Notes: generated by a model from the sequence alone, not told the origin. Positions 1-7,000 are shown, counted from the first letter of the stretch. The stretch is DNA of 8,150 nucleotides from an uncultured Microbacteriaceae bacterium (GCA_903882245.1 CAIRWJ010000214.1:1-8150); one strand, 5' to 3'. Made by a program: numbers and translations.

Positions 1-329
1 ATGACGGGAACCCCAGCCGCCGAAACCACAATTGCCGCGATGGACGAGACATTGATGACGCCGATTGGGTCACCCCCCGAGCCCACGATGTCGACAGCGT
101 CGGTCGACACGTCGATCGGAAGCGCGGCGGACAAAATTGCGTTACGGAAGCCGACGACCTCGTCGACGGACTCCCCCTTGGCACGAAGAGCGACGAGAAA
201 CGCGGCCAGTCGAGCATCGCTCACATCACCGTTCATGATGTCGGTCATCGCTCGAGCGGCCTCGGCAACCGACAAGGAACGGCCGTCGAGCAGGTCGCTC
301 AGGAGGTTGGTCCAACTCTCGTTCGTCAC
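1..329 (-). CDS. trpD: Anthranilate phosphoribosyltransferase, N-terminal part (3' end outside window)
   Basis: TrpD transfers the phosphoribosyl group of PRPP to anthranilate, the second step of tryptophan synthesis, in the cytosol. 109 complete codons are visible, starting at GTG 329. The N-terminal helical region (residues 8-70) contains LLDGRSLS and [13 protein letters not shown], both typical of the family. It is followed by the PRPP-binding glycine loop DIVGSGGD (residues 80-87) and then NVSS (93-96) and [12 protein letters not shown]. Family members usually have GTGGD and NxST; here Ser replaces Thr at both places, a conservative change. I chose GTG 329 because the family homology begins within a few residues of it and because TAGGCT lies exactly 6 nt upstream, which suggests a leaderless mRNA; an AGGGGA touches the start codon, too close for a normal ribosome binding site. 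The gene diverges from ctaE, the same neighbourhood as in mycobacteria. Function is near certain; the exact start is less so. Confidence 0.93.
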   Translation of the reverse strand, partial: MTNESWTNLLSDLLDGRSLSVAEAARAMTDIMNGDVSDARLAAFLVALRAKGESVDEVVGFRNAILSAALPIDVSTDAVDIVGSGGDPIGVINVSSIAAIVVSAAGVPV

Positions 330-341
330 TCCCCTAGCCTA
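330..341 (-). promoter_or_regulatory. Putative -10 element for leaderless trpD transcript
   Basis: On the minus strand TAGGCT (336-341) fits the actinobacterial TANNNT -10 pattern and is followed by six bases and then the GTG start of trpD. Transcription would begin at or beside the start codon. No convincing -35 was found at the expected distance. This is inference from spacing and motif only. Confidence 0.4.
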
Positions 342-352
342 GCGTTCTCGAT

Positions 353-395
353 GAGCGCAAAATTGATGAAAAGTTCGCAAAATACGCGCGAAAAC
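353..395 (+). repeat. Cluster of CGCRAAAA words in the trpD-ctaE intergenic region
   Basis: The 8-mer CGCAAAAT occurs exactly twice, at 356-363 and 376-383 (20 bp apart), and a variant CGCGAAAA lies at 387-394 (11 bp further). All three are in the same orientation, at about two and one helical turns, in the AT-rich stretch 35-75 bp upstream of the likely ctaE -10. The same words recur in front of ctaC. They could be binding sites for a regulator shared by the two units; no regulator is identified. Confidence 0.4.
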
Positions 396-430
396 ACGCC
401 TAAATGGTCAGTCGAGCAGCGAAAGTTGGG

Positions 431-443
431 CATAATGGAAGTT
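431..443 (+). promoter_or_regulatory. Putative -10 element for the ctaE-qcrCAB operon
   Basis: CATAAT at 431-436 matches the TATAAT consensus at five of six positions. It is followed by seven bases and then GTG 444, so the mRNA would start essentially at the start codon. No clear -35 is visible about 17 bp upstream (TCAGTC at 408-413). If this is the true promoter, the in-frame ATG at 435 lies inside the -10 and cannot be the start. Confidence 0.4.
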
Positions 444-1067
444 GTGACCAGCGCCTCGATAATCAGACCGCAGTCGGTTGTGAACCGGCCCAACGCGGTA
501 GCCGTTGGAACGATTGTGTGGCTCGCGAGCGAAGTGATGTTCTTCGCGGGTCTCTTCGCTATTTACTTCTCCCTGAGATCGATGGCCCCCGAGATCTGGG
601 CTGTTCAAACCGAGAAGCTCAATATCCCGTTTTCGGCCCTCAACACGACGGTACTTGTGTTGTCATCAGTCACGTGCCAAATGGGGGTCTTCGCTGCGGA
701 ACGCTTGCAACCCCGTCGAACAGGTTGGGCCCCGACCAAGTGGGGCGTTGTTGAGTGGTTCTGGCTCACCTATGCGATGGGTGCTTTCTTCGTTGTTGGT
801 CAGGTCTACGAATACGCGATGCTTACCAGCGAATGGGTCATGCTCAACAGCGACGCTTACGGCTCGGGTTTCTATCTCACCACGGGCTTCCACGGACTGC
901 ACGTGACCGTCGGCCTCATCGCCTTCCTCCTCATGATCGGTCGCATCCAAGCCCTCAAGGTCTTCACTCACCGCGACGCGATGTCGATGGTCGCCGTGTC
1001 GTACTACTGGCACTTCGTCGATGCGGTGTGGATCGGCCTCTTCCTCGTCATCTACGTGCTGAAATAG
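444..1067 (+). CDS. ctaE: Cytochrome c oxidase (aa3-type) subunit III
   Basis: CtaE is a membrane subunit of the aa3 oxidase that packs against CtaD and stabilises it; it carries no metal. From GTG 444 the product is 207 residues, close to the usual actinobacterial length of about 200, and has five membrane spans rather than the seven of mitochondrial subunit III. Recognisable segments are [25 protein letters not shown] (residues 14-38 in part, with the conserved Glu30), GFHGLHV (149-154, His150 and His153) and [14 protein letters not shown] near the C-terminus (His190, Asp193). The frame is open back to 351, but the first 28 codons there are AT-rich and unlike the family. GTG 444 gives an N-terminus of the form MTSA, as in mycobacterial CtaE, and fits a CATAAT -10; ATG 435 (three residues longer) is the alternative. 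It is the first gene of ctaE-qcrCAB, 12 nt before qcrC. Confidence 0.95.
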   Translation: MTSASIIRPQSVVNRPNAVAVGTIVWLASEVMFFAGLFAIYFSLRSMAPEIWAVQTEKLNIPFSALNTTVLVLSSVTCQMGVFAAERLQPRRTGWAPTKWGVVEWFWLTYAMGAFFVVGQVYEYAMLTSEWVMLNSDAYGSGFYLTTGFHGLHVTVGLIAFLLMIGRIQALKVFTHRDAMSMVAVSYYWHFVDAVWIGLFLVIYVLK

Positions 1068-1068
1068 A

Positions 1069-1073
1069 GAAAG
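1069..1073 (+). promoter_or_regulatory. Ribosome binding site of qcrC
   Basis: GAAAG in the 12-nt ctaE-qcrC gap lies 6 nt before ATG 1080. It supports that start and translation from a shared ctaE-qcrC message. Confidence 0.5.
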
Positions 1074-1079
1074 AACTCC

Positions 1080-1865
1080 ATGTCACGAACTGTCAATCGC
1101 AAGGGTCGACGACACCCGCTCTCGTCGCTCGTTCTCATCCTTGTGGGATTGTTCGTGTCAGGCGGGGCTTACGCCGCTGTGACCGGAACTGCTAGTGCCG
1201 CCGATGCTCCCGTCTCGGCAAGCCAAATTGAAGACGGTAAGAAGCTTTTCGCGTCGAACTGCGCGTCCTGCCACGGACTGAGCGCTCAGGGTTCTGCCGC
1301 CGGCCCATCGCTGATTGGCGCCGGAGCGTTATCTGTCGAGTTCCAGGTCGGCTCTGGTCGCATGCCCATGTCGGGCAGCGGACCGCAGGCCGAAAAGAAG
1401 CCGGTTCAATTCACGCAGCCCGAAATAGACGCGATGGCGGCATGGGTCGCGAGCCTGGCTCCTGGTCCCGCTGTTCCCGAGGCCTCGTCACTCGCCGGCG
1501 GCGACCCTTCCAACGGAGCTGAACTGTTCCGCGTCAACTGCGCCATGTGCCACAACGTGGCTGGCGCCGGTGGCGCTCTGACCGAAGGCAAGTGGGCTCC
1601 CAGCCTTCGGAACATCGACCCCGTCCACGTTTACGCGGCGATGGTCACGGGTCCACAGAACATGCCCGTGTTCTCGGACATGAACATCACGCCAGCAGAA
1701 AAGAACGACATCATCGCGTACCTCAAGTTCCTTGACGAGAACCCCTCGGTCGGCGGAATGGATCTCGGAGCCCTCGGTCCGGTGTCGGAGGGCCTCTTCG
1801 TCTGGATTTTTGCGCTCGGCGGCCTCGTTGCCATCACCATTTGGCTGAGCGCGAAGTCTAACTAG
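1080..1865 (+). CDS. qcrC: Menaquinol-cytochrome c reductase, diheme cytochrome c subunit
   Basis: QcrC is the diheme cytochrome cc of the actinobacterial bc1 complex. It takes electrons from the Rieske protein and passes them directly to CuA of CtaC, replacing a soluble cytochrome c. The 261-residue product has a basic N-terminus and a hydrophobic signal or anchor (about 13-35). Two cytochrome c domains follow: heme 1 attached at CASCH (Cys61, Cys64, His65) and heme 2 at CAMCH (Cys154, Cys157, His158). Probable axial methionines are Met95 or Met97 in GRMPMSG, and Met195 in GPQNMPVF. A single C-terminal span (about 238-257) anchors the protein so the hemes face outside. Length and domain order match known QcrC. 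It lies between ctaE and qcrA, as in mycobacteria. No lesion is seen. Confidence 0.97.
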   Translation: MSRTVNRKGRRHPLSSLVLILVGLFVSGGAYAAVTGTASAADAPVSASQIEDGKKLFASNCASCHGLSAQGSAAGPSLIGAGALSVEFQVGSGRMPMSGSGPQAEKKPVQFTQPEIDAMAAWVASLAPGPAVPEASSLAGGDPSNGAELFRVNCAMCHNVAGAGGALTEGKWAPSLRNIDPVHVYAAMVTGPQNMPVFSDMNITPAEKNDIIAYLKFLDENPSVGGMDLGALGPVSEGLFVWIFALGGLVAITIWLSAKSN

Positions 1866-1872
1866 GTTTACA

Positions 1873-1878
1873 GAAAGG
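1873..1878 (+). promoter_or_regulatory. Ribosome binding site of qcrA
   Basis: GAAAGG lies 8 nt before ATG 1887 in the 21-nt gap after qcrC and supports that start. Confidence 0.55.
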
Positions 1879-1886
1879 TTCATCCC

Positions 1887-2918
1887 ATGGCTGACAAGAA
1901 ATCGGACGTCGTCACGAGTGCAGGCAGCGCGGTGTCACGTCCCGATCGTCTGCAGAATCCTGGGTTCGAACCTGAGCACAAGCGTGTACACGACGAATCA
2001 CCGGAGCGCGCGCGCGGTGCTGAGCGTGGCATCTCGTTGTTGTTCGCCCTGTCCGGCATCCTCAGCGCTGCTGCGTTCACTCTCAATTTCATCTTCCCCA
2101 TCGTTCCTGGGGACCTCCTGTCGACGCGCTACAACAACATGTTCGTCGGTCTCGCGATTGCCGCGGGCCTTCTCTGCCTAGGCGTCGGCGCGGTCCATTG
2201 GGCGAAGGCGCTCATGCATGGTCACGAACTCGTCGAAGAACGTCACACAACTCGCGGCGATGACGCGACTCGAGCTCGTGCAGTTGAAATCTTTCAGGAA
2301 GCGAACAAGGAGTCGGGCTGGACTCGACGCCGTTTGCTCCGCAACTCCTTGATTGGCGCACTCGTCGCCATGCCGATCCCTGCGATTGCCCTCCTCCGCG
2401 ATCTCGCTCCCGCTGGAACCCTCGAAGAAAAGCTCGTACACACAATGTGGGAAAAGGGTGTTCGTTTGACGCGTGACCCGAACGGCGTGCCCATCAAAGC
2501 AAGTGACGTCACGATTGGTTCAGCGTTCCACGTCATTCCCGAAAACATTATTGGACTCGAAGAGGGCTTTCTCAACGAGAAGGCCAAGTCAGCGGTTCTG
2601 CTCATGCGCCTGCCCCTCGATGCTCTTAACGAAGCGGAAGACCGCAAGGGTTGGTCGTACGACGGAATCGTCGCGTATTCCAAGATATGCACCCACGTGG
2701 GGTGCCCTGTGGCGTTGTACGAACAGCAAACTCATCACCTGCTGTGTCCCTGCCACCAGTCGCAGTTTGATGTGGCAAACCACTGTGCCGTCATCTTCGG
2801 ACCCGCGGCACGCCCACTCCCTCAGTTGCCCATCGCGGTTGACGCCGAGGGCTACCTGGTCGCCCAGAGCGACTTCCTAGAACCGGTTGGACCTAGCTAT
2901 TGGGAGCGTATACGATGA
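1887..2918 (+). CDS. qcrA: Menaquinol-cytochrome c reductase, Rieske iron-sulfur subunit
   Basis: QcrA carries the Rieske [2Fe-2S] cluster that accepts the first electron of menaquinol oxidation. The 343-residue product has three predicted membrane spans (about 49-71, 85-105, 152-171), the actinobacterial form; most other Rieske proteins have one. The C-terminal domain holds both cluster boxes: CTHVGC (ligands Cys268, His270; disulfide Cys273) and CPCHQS (ligands Cys287, His290; disulfide Cys289). The conserved FGPAARPLPQLP follows (304-315). An arginine run TRRRLLRN (146-153) directly precedes the third span, matching the twin-arginine signal that, in Streptomyces QcrA, sends the folded Rieske domain through the Tat pathway after Sec inserts the first two spans. 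The protein is shorter than the M. tuberculosis homologue (429 residues), mainly in the N-terminal cytosolic part by inference. Its stop overlaps the qcrB start. Confidence 0.97.
   Translation: MADKKSDVVTSAGSAVSRPDRLQNPGFEPEHKRVHDESPERARGAERGISLLFALSGILSAAAFTLNFIFPIVPGDLLSTRYNNMFVGLAIAAGLLCLGVGAVHWAKALMHGHELVEERHTTRGDDATRARAVEIFQEANKESGWTRRRLLRNSLIGALVAMPIPAIALLRDLAPAGTLEEKLVHTMWEKGVRLTRDPNGVPIKASDVTIGSAFHVIPENIIGLEEGFLNEKAKSAVLLMRLPLDALNEAEDRKGWSYDGIVAYSKICTHVGCPVALYEQQTHHLLCPCHQSQFDVANHCAVIFGPAARPLPQLPIAVDAEGYLVAQSDFLEPVGPSYWERIR
2902..2906 (+). promoter_or_regulatory. Ribosome binding site of qcrB, inside the qcrA 3' end
   Basis: GGGAG lies 8 nt before ATG 2915 and decides the start: the in-frame TTG at 2900 has no comparable site. 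The ATGA overlap (start 2915-2917, qcrA stop 2916-2918) implies translational coupling of the two subunits. Confidence 0.6.
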
Positions 2919-4531
2919 GCGTCGCAACACAAAAGAAAAGCACAGCCCCGACATCGACCGGCGCAGGTATGCGGTTTGTCGGCGGAGTGTCCAATTACAT
3001 TGACGAGCGAACCAGCATCTCTGGAGCGGTCAAATTCCTCGGCCGTAAGATCTTCCCCGACCATTGGTCGTTCATGCTCGGTGAAATCGCGTTGTACTCG
3101 TTCATCGTTATCTTGCTGTCGGGCACTTTCCTGACGTTTTTCTATGACCCATCAATGGTCGAGGTGCACTACGACGGCTCTTACGTGCCGCTCAAGGGGA
3201 TTCACATGTCGGCGGCCTATTCCTCGACACTCAACCTGACGTTCGACATCCGAGGCGGACTGTTGATGCGCCAGGTTCACCACTGGGCGGCGTTGTTGTT
3301 CGTGGCGGCCATCGGCCTCCACATGCTTCGCGTCTTTTTCACGGGCGCATTCCGCAAGCCTCGCGAAATCAACTGGGTCATCGGTTTCGTTCTTTTCATC
3401 CTCGCAATGGCCGAAGGATTCACCGGCTACTCGTTGCCCGACGACCTTCTCTCGGGTAACGGACTTCGAATCATTGACGGGATGATTAAGGCCATGCCGG
3501 GAATCGGAACCTGGATTTCGTACCTGCTGTTCGGTGGCGAGTTCCCTGGAAATGATGTCATCCCGCGTTTGTATGTCTTGCACATCATGCTCTTGCCAGC
3601 TCTCGTCATCGCCCTCATCGCGATTCACATGGTGTTGCTCATCATCAACAAGCACACGCAATTTGCGGGACCGGGTCGAACGAACGACAACGTCGTTGGT
3701 TCACCGATTCTTCCGGTCTTTGCGGCGAAGGCCGGCGGATTCTTCTTCCTCGTATTCGGAATCATCATGTTGATCGCGTCGCTCTTCACCATCAACCCGA
3801 TTTGGAACTACGGTCCCTATGACCCGTCCCCCGTTTCCGCCGGCACACAGCCGGACTGGTACATCGGGTTCGCGGACGGAATGCTTCGGTTGATGCCGTC
3901 TGGGTGGGAATTCGTCGTCGACGGATACACGTGGTCGCTAAACCTCCTGGTGCCAATCGTTGTCCTGATGTTGTTCATTGTTATCGTCATGGTCTACCCG
4001 TTCATCGAGGCCTGGGTTACGGGCGACAAGCGCGAACACCACATTGCCGAGCGTCCCCGTAACCAACCCACTCGCACCGCGATTGGCGCAGCGGGTGTGA
4101 CCTTCTACGCGGTTCTTTGGGCCGGAGCGGCGTCTGACCTCATCGCAACGCATTTCCGCACCACGATCGAAGGAGTGATTCTCACGCTCCAGATCTTGCT
4201 CATCGTTGCTCCCGTTGCGGCGTTCTGGATGGCGAAAAAGATTGCACTAGCTCTTCAGCGAAAGGACCGCGAGCTGGTCCTTCATGGCTACGAGTCGAGC
4301 CGAATTGTGCGCCTGCCTGGCGGAGAATATCGTGAGATTCACACCCCGCTTGACGAGTTTGAGCAGTGGAAACTTGTGTCGTTCGACGAGTACGCACCTG
4401 CGCAACTTCGCCCGAACGCACGCGGTAAAATCACAATCGGTGCCCGGATGCGTTCATCGGTCTCGCGGTTCTATTTCGAAGACCGAATTGCACCGGTCGT
4501 CACGAAAGAACTCGAGTCACAAAAGCACTAA
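2915..4531 (+). CDS. qcrB: Menaquinol-cytochrome c reductase, cytochrome b subunit
   Basis: QcrB is the di-heme b membrane core of the bc1 complex, containing the quinol oxidation (Qo) and reduction (Qi) sites. It is 538 residues from ATG 2915 (549 in M. tuberculosis). Heme ligands are visible in helix B (His122 and His136, in VHHWAALLF and GLHMLRVFF) and helix D (His223 and His238). The helix D pair is separated by 14 residues, as in b6f-type and other actinobacterial proteins, not 13 as in mitochondria. GYSLPDDLLSGNG (171-183) and the Qo motif PDWY (313-316, the PEWY equivalent) are present. About eight spans are followed by a roughly 100-residue soluble C-terminal tail (from about 440) characteristic of Actinobacteria. 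It is the last gene of the ctaE-qcrCAB operon. Its TAA overlaps, tail to tail, the stop of the small gene on the other strand, leaving no space for a separate terminator. Confidence 0.98.
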   Translation: MSVATQKKSTAPTSTGAGMRFVGGVSNYIDERTSISGAVKFLGRKIFPDHWSFMLGEIALYSFIVILLSGTFLTFFYDPSMVEVHYDGSYVPLKGIHMSAAYSSTLNLTFDIRGGLLMRQVHHWAALLFVAAIGLHMLRVFFTGAFRKPREINWVIGFVLFILAMAEGFTGYSLPDDLLSGNGLRIIDGMIKAMPGIGTWISYLLFGGEFPGNDVIPRLYVLHIMLLPALVIALIAIHMVLLIINKHTQFAGPGRTNDNVVGSPILPVFAAKAGGFFFLVFGIIMLIASLFTINPIWNYGPYDPSPVSAGTQPDWYIGFADGMLRLMPSGWEFVVDGYTWSLNLLVPIVVLMLFIVIVMVYPFIEAWVTGDKREHHIAERPRNQPTRTAIGAAGVTFYAVLWAGAASDLIATHFRTTIEGVILTLQILLIVAPVAAFWMAKKIALALQRKDRELVLHGYESSRIVRLPGGEYREIHTPLDEFEQWKLVSFDEYAPAQLRPNARGKITIGARMRSSVSRFYFEDRIAPVVTKELESQKH

Positions 4532-4812
4532 CGCGACTGGGAACCGATTGCGGCCAGAATTAGGGCTATAGCGATAAATCCTGTCGCGAGACACCCGCAG
4601 CCAGAGAAGAACGACGACACGCACCCACCGCCCTGTTTGCCAACAACATTGACGACCAGGTTGGTGTTGGGCGGAACTTCAAACGACACGGGGTCATCTG
4701 GCGTCAGTTCGACCTGTTTGATTTCTGGGTTTTCGGATGTTCCGTCCGCCTTGGCGTCGGATCCGTTGGTTGAGTCGTCAGGATCGGGAAGTGGTCCGCG
4801 AGTTGTGGTCAC
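4528..4812 (-). CDS. Small cysteine-containing single-span membrane protein, function unknown
   Basis: I do not recognise the family. The 94-residue product starts at GTG 4812. The first 45 residues are polar and acidic (Pro, Asp, Ser, Thr), with no signal peptide. Then come a short beta-like stretch NTNLVVNVVG (49-58), a Gly/Cys-rich segment GGGCVSSFFSGCGCLATG (61-78; Cys64, Cys72, Cys74), one hydrophobic span (about 75-90) and a short polar end SQSR. The design suggests a tail-anchored protein; the cysteines sit at the membrane edge and could be lipidated, form a disulfide or bind metal, all of it speculation. TAGTGT lies 6 nt before the GTG, suggesting a leaderless mRNA. It lies 71 nt after ctaF on the same strand and ends within the qcrB stop. 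In M. tuberculosis a membrane-protein gene (Rv2197c) also sits downstream of qcrB, but it is much larger and I see no basis for homology. A possible accessory or assembly role for the supercomplex rests only on position. Confidence 0.72.
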   Translation of the reverse strand: MTTTRGPLPDPDDSTNGSDAKADGTSENPEIKQVELTPDDPVSFEVPPNTNLVVNVVGKQGGGCVSSFFSGCGCLATGFIAIALILAAIGSQSR

Positions 4813-4824
4813 GTCCCCACACTA
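4813..4824 (-). promoter_or_regulatory. Putative -10 element for the small membrane protein gene
   Basis: On the minus strand TAGTGT (4819-4824) fits TANNNT and is followed by six bases (GGGGAC) and the GTG start, the same geometry as trpD. An overlapping reading is CATAGT (4821-4826) with an 8-nt gap. No good -35 is visible. The gene may also be read from the ctaC-ctaD-ctaF message, since no terminator separates them. Confidence 0.35.
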
Positions 4825-4883
4825 TGCTCCCCCGCGGACATGAAATATCCATTTACGGCACCGAGCACCTTCTCGAACAGGGT

Positions 4884-5303
4884 TCAGCGGCGGTACGCTC
4901 CGCGGACGGGCTCAAAGAACCATCCGATAAAGGTGATGAGAACGAGTCCCAGAGAGAACAACGCAAGCCAAATTCCGACGCTCATGGCCAGCATCGCCAC
5001 ACCGCCCGCAGCACCCGCGAAGAACGGCCACCACGACCACGGCAGGTAGAAACCCATTTCGGTGTCGCCGTCGTCAACATCGGCCACAAGGCTGTCTTCC
5101 GGAAGAGTTCCGCCCGCCTGACGACGCAGATTGATGTAAAGGAAGCCACCGAGAAGCAGGAACATCACCATCGTCAGCGGAATCGCGAGAGTTCCGACCC
5201 ATTCGATAGGCGACCCAGCGATGTAATTCCAGGTTGGGTAGACGACTGAGAAAAACAGGAAAAACACGGCGAGCCATAGAAAAAGCTTGGTGTTGATTGG
5301 CAT
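4884..5303 (-). CDS. ctaF: Cytochrome c oxidase subunit IV, actinobacterial type
   Basis: CtaF is a small integral membrane subunit of the actinobacterial aa3 oxidase, without redox centres. The product is 139 residues, the same length as M. tuberculosis CtaF. Four spans are predicted (about 7-24, 34-57, 93-111, 113-130), with a polar loop RRQAGGTLPEDSLVADVDDG between the second and third pair and the characteristic FYLPWSWWPF (85-94) leading into the third span. The frame is open upstream to 5579, but that extension lies inside ctaD and is not coding. ATG 5303 is fixed by a strong AGGAGGG six nt upstream. It is the third gene of ctaC-ctaD-ctaF. Confidence 0.96.
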   Translation of the reverse strand: MPINTKLFLWLAVFFLFFSVVYPTWNYIAGSPIEWVGTLAIPLTMVMFLLLGGFLYINLRRQAGGTLPEDSLVADVDDGDTEMGFYLPWSWWPFFAGAAGGVAMLAMSVGIWLALFSLGLVLITFIGWFFEPVRGAYRR

Positions 5304-5309
5304 TGTTCG

Positions 5310-5316
5310 CCCTCCT
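5310..5316 (-). promoter_or_regulatory. Strong ribosome binding site of ctaF overlapping the ctaD stop
   Basis: AGGAGGG on the minus strand, 6 nt before ATG 5303, shares bases with the ctaD TAG (5315-5317). It is the strongest such site in the window and places ctaF initiation where ribosomes finish ctaD. Confidence 0.7.
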
Positions 5317-6991
5317 ACTTGTCCGAATATCCGGGCGGGGCTACCTCGGGGTGATTGAGGTCGAATGCGGGCGCTTCCGAGCGGATGCGAGGGATCGAGG
5401 TGAAGTTGTGGCGAGGCGGCGGGCTCGACGTTGCCCACTCGAGCGAACGTCCGTATCCCCACGGGTCGTTGACTCCGACCATGGGCGCGTTTCGCTTGGT
5501 CCACCAGACATTGAACAGGAACGGGATCATCGACACCGCAAGAATCATTGAGCCGACCGTAGACAACTGGTTCATCCATGTGAAGCCGTCTTCGACCATG
5601 TAGGTCTGGTAGCGACGAGGCATGCCCAAGACGCCGGCCCAGTGCTGGATGAGGAAGGTCATGTGGAAGCCGACGAACAACAACCAGAAGTGCAGGTGAC
5701 CGAGGTCTTCACGCAACTTGGCACCGGTCCACTTGGGCCACCAGAAGTAGAAGCCCGCGAACATGGCGAAGACGACAGTTCCAAAGACGACGTAGTGGAA
5801 ATGTGCGACGACGAAGTACGAGTCCGAGAGGTTGAAGTCCAGAGGTGGTGACGCGAGAATCACACCGGTCAACCCACCGAACACGAAGGACACGAGGAAC
5901 CCAAGCGTGAAGACCATCGGCGATTCGAACGTAATCGACCCGCGCCACATCGTTCCAATCCAATTGAAAATCTTTACTCCCGTTGGAACGGCAATCAACA
6001 TCGTCATGAGAGCGAAGAACGGGAGTAGAACGCTACCCGTCACATACATGTGGTGAGCCCACACCGTCATCGACAGAGCGGCAATCGCGATGGTGGCGAA
6101 CACGAGGGTCTTGTAGCCAAAGATCGGCTTGCGCGCGAACACCGGGATGATTTCCGAGACGATTCCGAAGAACGGCAGCGCGATGATGTATACCTCTGGG
6201 TGACCAAAGAACCAGAAAAGGTGTTGCCACAGGATTGACCCACCGGTGGCCGCGTCATAGACGTGCGACCCGAAGACGCGGTCGGACCCCAGTGTCAGTG
6301 CGGCAGCGGCGAATACGGGGAAAACCATGACGATGAGCAGCGATGTGATGAGCGTGTTCCACGAGAAGATCGACATACGCCACATCGTCATTCCCGGGGC
6401 TCGCATGGTGATGATGGTCGTGATGAAGTTGACGGCACCCATGATAGTTCCGAAGCCAGAGAGACCCAGACCGAATACCCACATGTTCGCGCCAACACCT
6501 GGAGTGTAGGTCACCGTCGACAGAGGCGTGTAGGCGAACCAACCGAACGACGCGGCACCCTGCGGAGTGAGGAACCCCGCGGTCGCGACGGCCGACCCGA
6601 AGAAGTAGAACCAGAATGCGAGAGCGTTTAATCGAGGAAAAGCAACGTCTGGTGCTCCAATCTGAATCGGCATCAGCACGTTTGCAAAAGCGGCAAAGAG
6701 CGGCGTCGCGAACATCAGAAGCATCAGAGTTCCGTGCATGGTAAACAGCTGGTTGTACTGCTCCTTGGTCACCAGGTCCATGCCTGGCTGGAACAGTTGT
6801 GCGCGGATGATGAGTGCCATGACTCCGGCAATGAGGAAGTACACAAACGACGTCACGAAGTACATGTAACCGATGGTCTTGTGGTTCGTAGTAGTCACGT
6901 AGTCGAGGAAAACCGATCCCTGGCGGCCCGCTGCTGGCGTGCTTGCGCCTGCGGGAATTGAAGCTGCGGGGCGTGGTGCGGTAGTTGTCAT
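5315..6991 (-). CDS. ctaD: Cytochrome c oxidase (aa3-type) subunit I
   Basis: CtaD is the catalytic subunit that reduces O2 to water at the heme a3-CuB centre and pumps protons. It has 558 residues and twelve predicted spans. Ligands seen: heme a His86 (FTMHGTLM) and His399; heme a3 His397 (both in VAHFHYVV); CuB His264, His313 and His314 (GHPEVY, WAHHMY), with Tyr268 as the cross-linked tyrosine. The D-channel residues Asp115 and Asn122 (PDVAFPRLN) and Glu266 are present, as is the K-channel lysine Lys340 (VPTGVKIF). This is an A-type, proton-pumping oxidase with nothing missing. ATG 6991 is preceded by AAGG, which overlaps the ctaC stop. It lies 9 nt after ctaC. In M. tuberculosis ctaD lies elsewhere on the chromosome; here it is inside the ctaC-ctaF unit. 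Confidence 0.98.
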   Translation of the reverse strand: MTTTAPRPAASIPAGASTPAAGRQGSVFLDYVTTTNHKTIGYMYFVTSFVYFLIAGVMALIIRAQLFQPGMDLVTKEQYNQLFTMHGTLMLLMFATPLFAAFANVLMPIQIGAPDVAFPRLNALAFWFYFFGSAVATAGFLTPQGAASFGWFAYTPLSTVTYTPGVGANMWVFGLGLSGFGTIMGAVNFITTIITMRAPGMTMWRMSIFSWNTLITSLLIVMVFPVFAAAALTLGSDRVFGSHVYDAATGGSILWQHLFWFFGHPEVYIIALPFFGIVSEIIPVFARKPIFGYKTLVFATIAIAALSMTVWAHHMYVTGSVLLPFFALMTMLIAVPTGVKIFNWIGTMWRGSITFESPMVFTLGFLVSFVFGGLTGVILASPPLDFNLSDSYFVVAHFHYVVFGTVVFAMFAGFYFWWPKWTGAKLREDLGHLHFWLLFVGFHMTFLIQHWAGVLGMPRRYQTYMVEDGFTWMNQLSTVGSMILAVSMIPFLFNVWWTKRNAPMVGVNDPWGYGRSLEWATSSPPPRHNFTSIPRIRSEAPAFDLNHPEVAPPGYSDK

Positions 6992-7000
6992 GACTGTGCC

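Noticed and set aside
1..342. Plus-strand open frame of 113 residues at the left edge
   Set aside because: Antisense to trpD; the minus strand encodes a recognisable TrpD N-terminus while this translation is low-complexity Ala/Ser/Thr.
2900..2914. Upstream TTG start for qcrB, adding five residues
   Set aside because: ATG 2915 has GGGAG at 8 nt and forms the ATGA overlap with qcrA; TTG 2900 has no such site.
4532..4588. Possible hairpin between CGCGAC and GTCGCG after the qcrB stop as a terminator
   Set aside because: The arms are only six bases, about 45 nt apart, and no T-tract follows.
4838..4852. Short GGATAT / ATGTCC hairpin between ctaF and the small gene
   Set aside because: Six pairs including one G-U, no T-tract; too weak to call a terminator or operator.
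4737..5249. Plus-strand open frame of 170 residues
   Set aside because: Antisense to ctaF and the small membrane gene; highly charged, no family resemblance, no ribosome binding site.
5304..5579. 92-residue N-terminal extension of ctaF
   Set aside because: It lies inside the ctaD C-terminal coding region; ATG 5303 has a strong ribosome binding site and gives the exact family length of 139.
6263..6631. Plus-strand open frame of 122 residues with many charged residues
   Set aside because: Antisense to ctaD; composition is that of a shadow frame and there is no start signal.
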